From positions 1 to 7,771 of the forward strand of contig CAYPZI010000135.1 in assembly GCA_964415185.1 (NCBI GenBank): DNA of 7,771 bases, given 5' to 3'. Each line of letters begins with the position of its first letter. Positions within the stretch are counted from its first letter, which is position 1. Made by a program: the position numbers and the translations under genes. Shown in pieces: positions 5,686-7,771 of the stretch. The stretch comes from CAYVBJ01 sp964415185. GTDB taxonomy: Bacteria; Bacteroidota; Rhodothermia; Balneolales; Balneolaceae. Under the pieces are notes generated by a model that worked only from the letters and a program-made list of their open reading frames with translations, made no database searches and was not told the DNA's origin.

Positions 5686-5699
5686 AAACAGCCCTGTTT
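5686..5699 (-). terminator. Very short dyad downstream of uppP
   Basis: AAACAG (5686-5691) and CTGTTT (5694-5699) form a small dyad 31 bases after the uppP stop. On the minus strand it runs into TTTTCTT. The two-base loop forces a shorter stem, so termination between uppP and nuoJ is possible but weakly supported. Confidence 0.2.
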
Positions 5700-5729
5700 A
5701 TTTTCATTATTTTTAATCATTTTTTTAAA

Positions 5730-6542
5730 TCAATAAAAATAGATCACCCCTGTAATTCCGATAAACCAGCAGTAGTAGGAAAAATAGTGGAATTTATCTT
5801 TTTTCAGAAGAATAATCAGGTAAGTCAGGGCAGCGTAGCCGGATAAAAATGAGGTTAAAAAACCAACCGCAAGCGGCATCATGCCAAGCTGAATTCCGGC
5901 TTCGAAAAGATCCACCATTTCTTTCAACATGGCACCTGCAAGAATGGGCAGTACCATCAGGAAGGAAAAATTGGCGGCTTCTTCCCTCCCAATTCTCAAG
6001 AACAATGCGGCTGATATGGTTGATCCCGCTCTGCTGATACCCGGCAAAATAGCAAAGGCCTGTGCAATGCCAATCAGAAAACTTTTAACAGCATTGTTAT
6101 GTGAATCCAGCCTCTTCATATACCTGGTGAAAAATAATAGCATACCTGTGACAATCAGCAAAAATGAAACCAGTACCGGGTTTATAAAAAGTTGTTCAAT
6201 TTCTTCTTTCATTGTAAAACCGACAATTCCGGCAGGTATCATGCTCAATAAAATATATCCCGACAAACGGACACTTTCGTTTTCAAGGTATTCCCCTGTT
6301 TTAATCTTTGAAGGTGACATATGTTTAAACAGATCTTTCAGGATGTGCAGCAGGCGTTCCCTGTAATAAACTGAAATACTGCAAAACGAACCGAAGTGAA
6401 CCACAATCTCAAATGTAATCCCCGGGGCAAGCTCTGAATCAAAGAGCGCACGACCGAGAGCCAGGTGCCCGGAGCTGCTTACAGGCAAAAATTCGGTAAT
6501 GCCCTGCAGCAACCCGAGTAAAAAAGCTTGTAATAAATCCAT
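5730..6542 (-). CDS. uppP: Undecaprenyl-diphosphate phosphatase (UppP/BacA family)
   Basis: A 270-residue polytopic inner-membrane enzyme that dephosphorylates undecaprenyl diphosphate to the monophosphate, recycling the lipid carrier for peptidoglycan and other surface polymers; overproduction gives bacitracin resistance in known systems. Both signature segments are present: QGITEFLPVSSSGHL (13-27), with E17, the SSSG turn and H26, and PGISRAGST (167-175), with catalytic-site R171. Residue 172 is Ala where many family members have Ser. About eight hydrophobic segments fit the inverted-repeat fold, and length is standard. The ATG at 6542-6540 puts the first signature at its usual distance from the N-terminus; there is no Shine-Dalgarno site. 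It diverges from moxR. nuoJK lie downstream on the same strand, an adjacency with no obvious functional logic. Confidence 0.97.
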   Translation of the reverse strand: MDLLQAFLLGLLQGITEFLPVSSSGHLALGRALFDSELAPGITFEIVVHFGSFCSISVYYRERLLHILKDLFKHMSPSKIKTGEYLENESVRLSGYILLSMIPAGIVGFTMKEEIEQLFINPVLVSFLLIVTGMLLFFTRYMKRLDSHNNAVKSFLIGIAQAFAILPGISRAGSTISAALFLRIGREEAANFSFLMVLPILAGAMLKEMVDLFEAGIQLGMMPLAVGFLTSFLSGYAALTYLIILLKKDKFHYFSYYCWFIGITGVIYFY

Positions 6543-6595
6543 GAATTCGCTGTTAGATACTGTTTGAATCTGTGATGTGCATTTAAAAAATATTA

Positions 6596-6614
6596 CATTT
6601 ACGGATTGTAAATG
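6596..6614. promoter_or_regulatory. Inverted repeat CATTTAC-N5-GTAAATG in the uppP/moxR divergent region
   Basis: Perfect 7-bp arms (6596-6602 and 6608-6614) are separated by GGATT in the 158-bp spacer between two divergent genes, 54 bases from the uppP start and 87 from the moxR start. An operator for a dimeric regulator is plausible. Other candidate signals nearby are weak: TTTACA (6632-6637) with TAAGAT (6657-6662) for moxR, and on the minus strand a TAATTTTG (6683-6676) of TAnnTTTG form lacking a well-spaced upstream TTTG. Confidence 0.35.
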
Positions 6615-6700
6615 ATATCGATAATTTGTTCTTTACATGCCCTGACAGAGGTCGGATAAGATACTGAACTAATCACAAAATTATAATTTAATTTAATCAA

Positions 6701-7699
6701 ATGAGCACAACGGTTGACATGCAGGCACTGGGTGAGAAAATTGAAAAGCACAGCGCCTTTATTGATGAAATTTACAGGGAACTTGACAAGGTCATTGTCG
6801 GGCAAAAATATATGATTGACCGGCTGCTTATCGGCCTGCTGGCGGACGGGCATGTTCTACTCGAGGGTGTGCCCGGCCTGGCCAAAACACTCACGGTTTC
6901 CTCACTCGCAAAAGTAATCAATACAAAATTTCAAAGATTACAGTTTACTCCCGACCTGCTTCCCGCCGACCTGATAGGTACTCTAATATACAATCAGAAG
7001 GAAGCTAAATTTACCGTAAAAAAAGGGCCGATCTTTGCCAATATCGTATTGGCTGATGAGATCAACCGGTCGCCGGCTAAAGTACAGAGTGCCCTGCTCG
7101 AAGCCATGCAGGAACTTCAGGTTACGATAGGCGATACCACGTTTCCGCTGGATGAACCTTTTCTCGTTTTAGCGACTCAAAACCCGGTAGAACAGGAAGG
7201 CACGTATCCCCTGCCCGAAGCCCAGGTAGACCGGTTTATGCTAAAAATCAATGTTGGTTACCCTACGGAAACAGAGGAAATGGAAATTATGCGCCGGATG
7301 GCCAGGACAGGAAAGAAACCTGAGCTGGATACGGTCATTCACCCTGAGAAAATTCTTGATGCCAGAAAAGTAATCAATGACATTTATGTAGATGAAAAGG
7401 TGGAAAAGTATATTGTTGACCTTGTATTTGCCACCCGTAAACCTGAAAACTATAACCTTGATGAACTTACCGAACTGATTAATTTCGGCGGATCGCCCCG
7501 TGCTACCATCAACCTGAACCTTGCAGCCAGGGCACATGCGTTTATGGAACACCGCGCATACGTAACACCCGAAGATGTGAGGGAAATTTCAATGGACGTT
7601 CTTCGCCACAGAATTATACCGACATTCGAAGCTGAAGCTGAAGAAATTACATCCGAAGATATTATTGAAAAAATACTCTCTACTGTACAAGTTCCTTAA
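6701..7699 (+). CDS. MoxR-family AAA+ ATPase
   Basis: A 332-residue cytoplasmic chaperone-like ATPase. Residues 1-30 form a helical lead, followed by VIVGQKYMIDRLLIGLLADGH. Walker A is GVPGLAKT (56-63) and Walker B IVLADEINR (115-123, D119/E120). SALLEAMQE (130-138) is the MoxR signature; sensor 1 is in ATQNP (N161), an arginine-finger-like R178 is in LPEAQVDRFM, and sensor 2 is in GGSPRA (R267). The C-terminal lid domain runs to the end. All ATPase residues are intact and length is typical. Family members usually act with DUF58 and von Willebrand A-domain proteins in assembly of protein complexes or stress and envelope functions; none is encoded before the window ends 72 bases downstream. 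The ATG at 6701 is in an AT-rich context without a Shine-Dalgarno site; the exact MoxR subfamily is not assigned. Confidence 0.95.
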   Translation: MSTTVDMQALGEKIEKHSAFIDEIYRELDKVIVGQKYMIDRLLIGLLADGHVLLEGVPGLAKTLTVSSLAKVINTKFQRLQFTPDLLPADLIGTLIYNQKEAKFTVKKGPIFANIVLADEINRSPAKVQSALLEAMQELQVTIGDTTFPLDEPFLVLATQNPVEQEGTYPLPEAQVDRFMLKINVGYPTETEEMEIMRRMARTGKKPELDTVIHPEKILDARKVINDIYVDEKVEKYIVDLVFATRKPENYNLDELTELINFGGSPRATINLNLAARAHAFMEHRAYVTPEDVREISMDVLRHRIIPTFEAEAEEITSEDIIEKILSTVQVP

Positions 7700-7718
7700 A
7701 ATCGGATTAACAATTCCT

Positions 7719-7741
7719 GACTTAACGTAAAAGTTTAAGTC
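7719..7741 (+). terminator. 7-bp dyad after moxR, weak terminator candidate
   Basis: GACTTAA (7719-7725) and TTAAGTC (7735-7741) flank a 9-base loop, 19 bases after the moxR stop, followed by GTGATTTTG. The stem is AT-rich and the T-run short, so termination is possible but uncertain. If real, it would separate moxR from any downstream partner gene. Confidence 0.3.
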
Positions 7742-7771
7742 GTGATTTTGTAGTTGCATCAGATTTGTAGC

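Noticed and set aside
5929..6366. Plus-strand open frame of 145 codons inside uppP
   Set aside because: It lies fully antisense to well-conserved uppP and lacks protein-family features.
6599..6853. Minus-strand open frame overlapping the moxR start
   Set aside because: It overlaps the divergent promoter region and the moxR N-terminus in antisense, with no supporting motif.
7631..7650. GAAGCT direct repeat near the end of moxR
   Set aside because: It simply encodes the acidic EAEAEE segment; two copies are not remarkable.

Overview
The window looks like a chromosomal segment from a Bacteroidota-like bacterium, perhaps of the Balneolota/Rhodothermota group. This rests on protein flavour, mostly missing Shine-Dalgarno sites, AT-rich gene fronts, moderate GC, and intergenic repeats of a kind I associate with that group. 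The lineage is an inference; no rRNA or other marker gene is present.

Layout, left to right. A 125-bp multi-hairpin inverted-repeat element (46-170) lies 7 bases past the stop of a minus-strand atypical short-chain dehydrogenase/NAD(P)-binding gene (178-819). A 437-bp non-coding stretch follows, with a 7-bp tandem repeat in the likely promoter of the dehydrogenase gene and degenerate 'CTGCGAAA' and 'CTTTGCGC' motifs. Next is a secreted 665-residue protein (1257-3254) with three bacterial Ig-like domains and a C-terminal LVIVD-type beta-propeller. A 572-bp non-coding stretch (3255-3826) holds nine copies of a 13-bp dyad, consensus CTCGTC-N-GACGAG, arranged as two diverged copies of a larger unit. 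A GTG-started, two-helix membrane protein of unknown function follows (3827-4504).

The right half has a minus-strand group: uppP (6542-5730, undecaprenyl diphosphate phosphatase), then nuoJ (5626-5111) and nuoK (5109-4807), two membrane subunits of respiratory complex I. The usual nuoL/M/N do not follow nuoK, so this is a detached nuoJK pair. A MoxR-family AAA+ ATPase gene (6701-7699) diverges from uppP across a 158-bp region that contains a 7-bp inverted repeat.

The genes do not form one pathway. nuoJK contribute to proton-pumping NADH oxidation, uppP to recycling of the lipid carrier for cell-wall precursors, moxR probably to maturation of a protein partner, and the Ig/propeller protein acts outside the cytoplasm. 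The least ordinary content is in the non-coding DNA: the composite hairpin element, the dyad cluster and the heptamer repeat. I found no RNA gene, CRISPR array, transposase or prophage.
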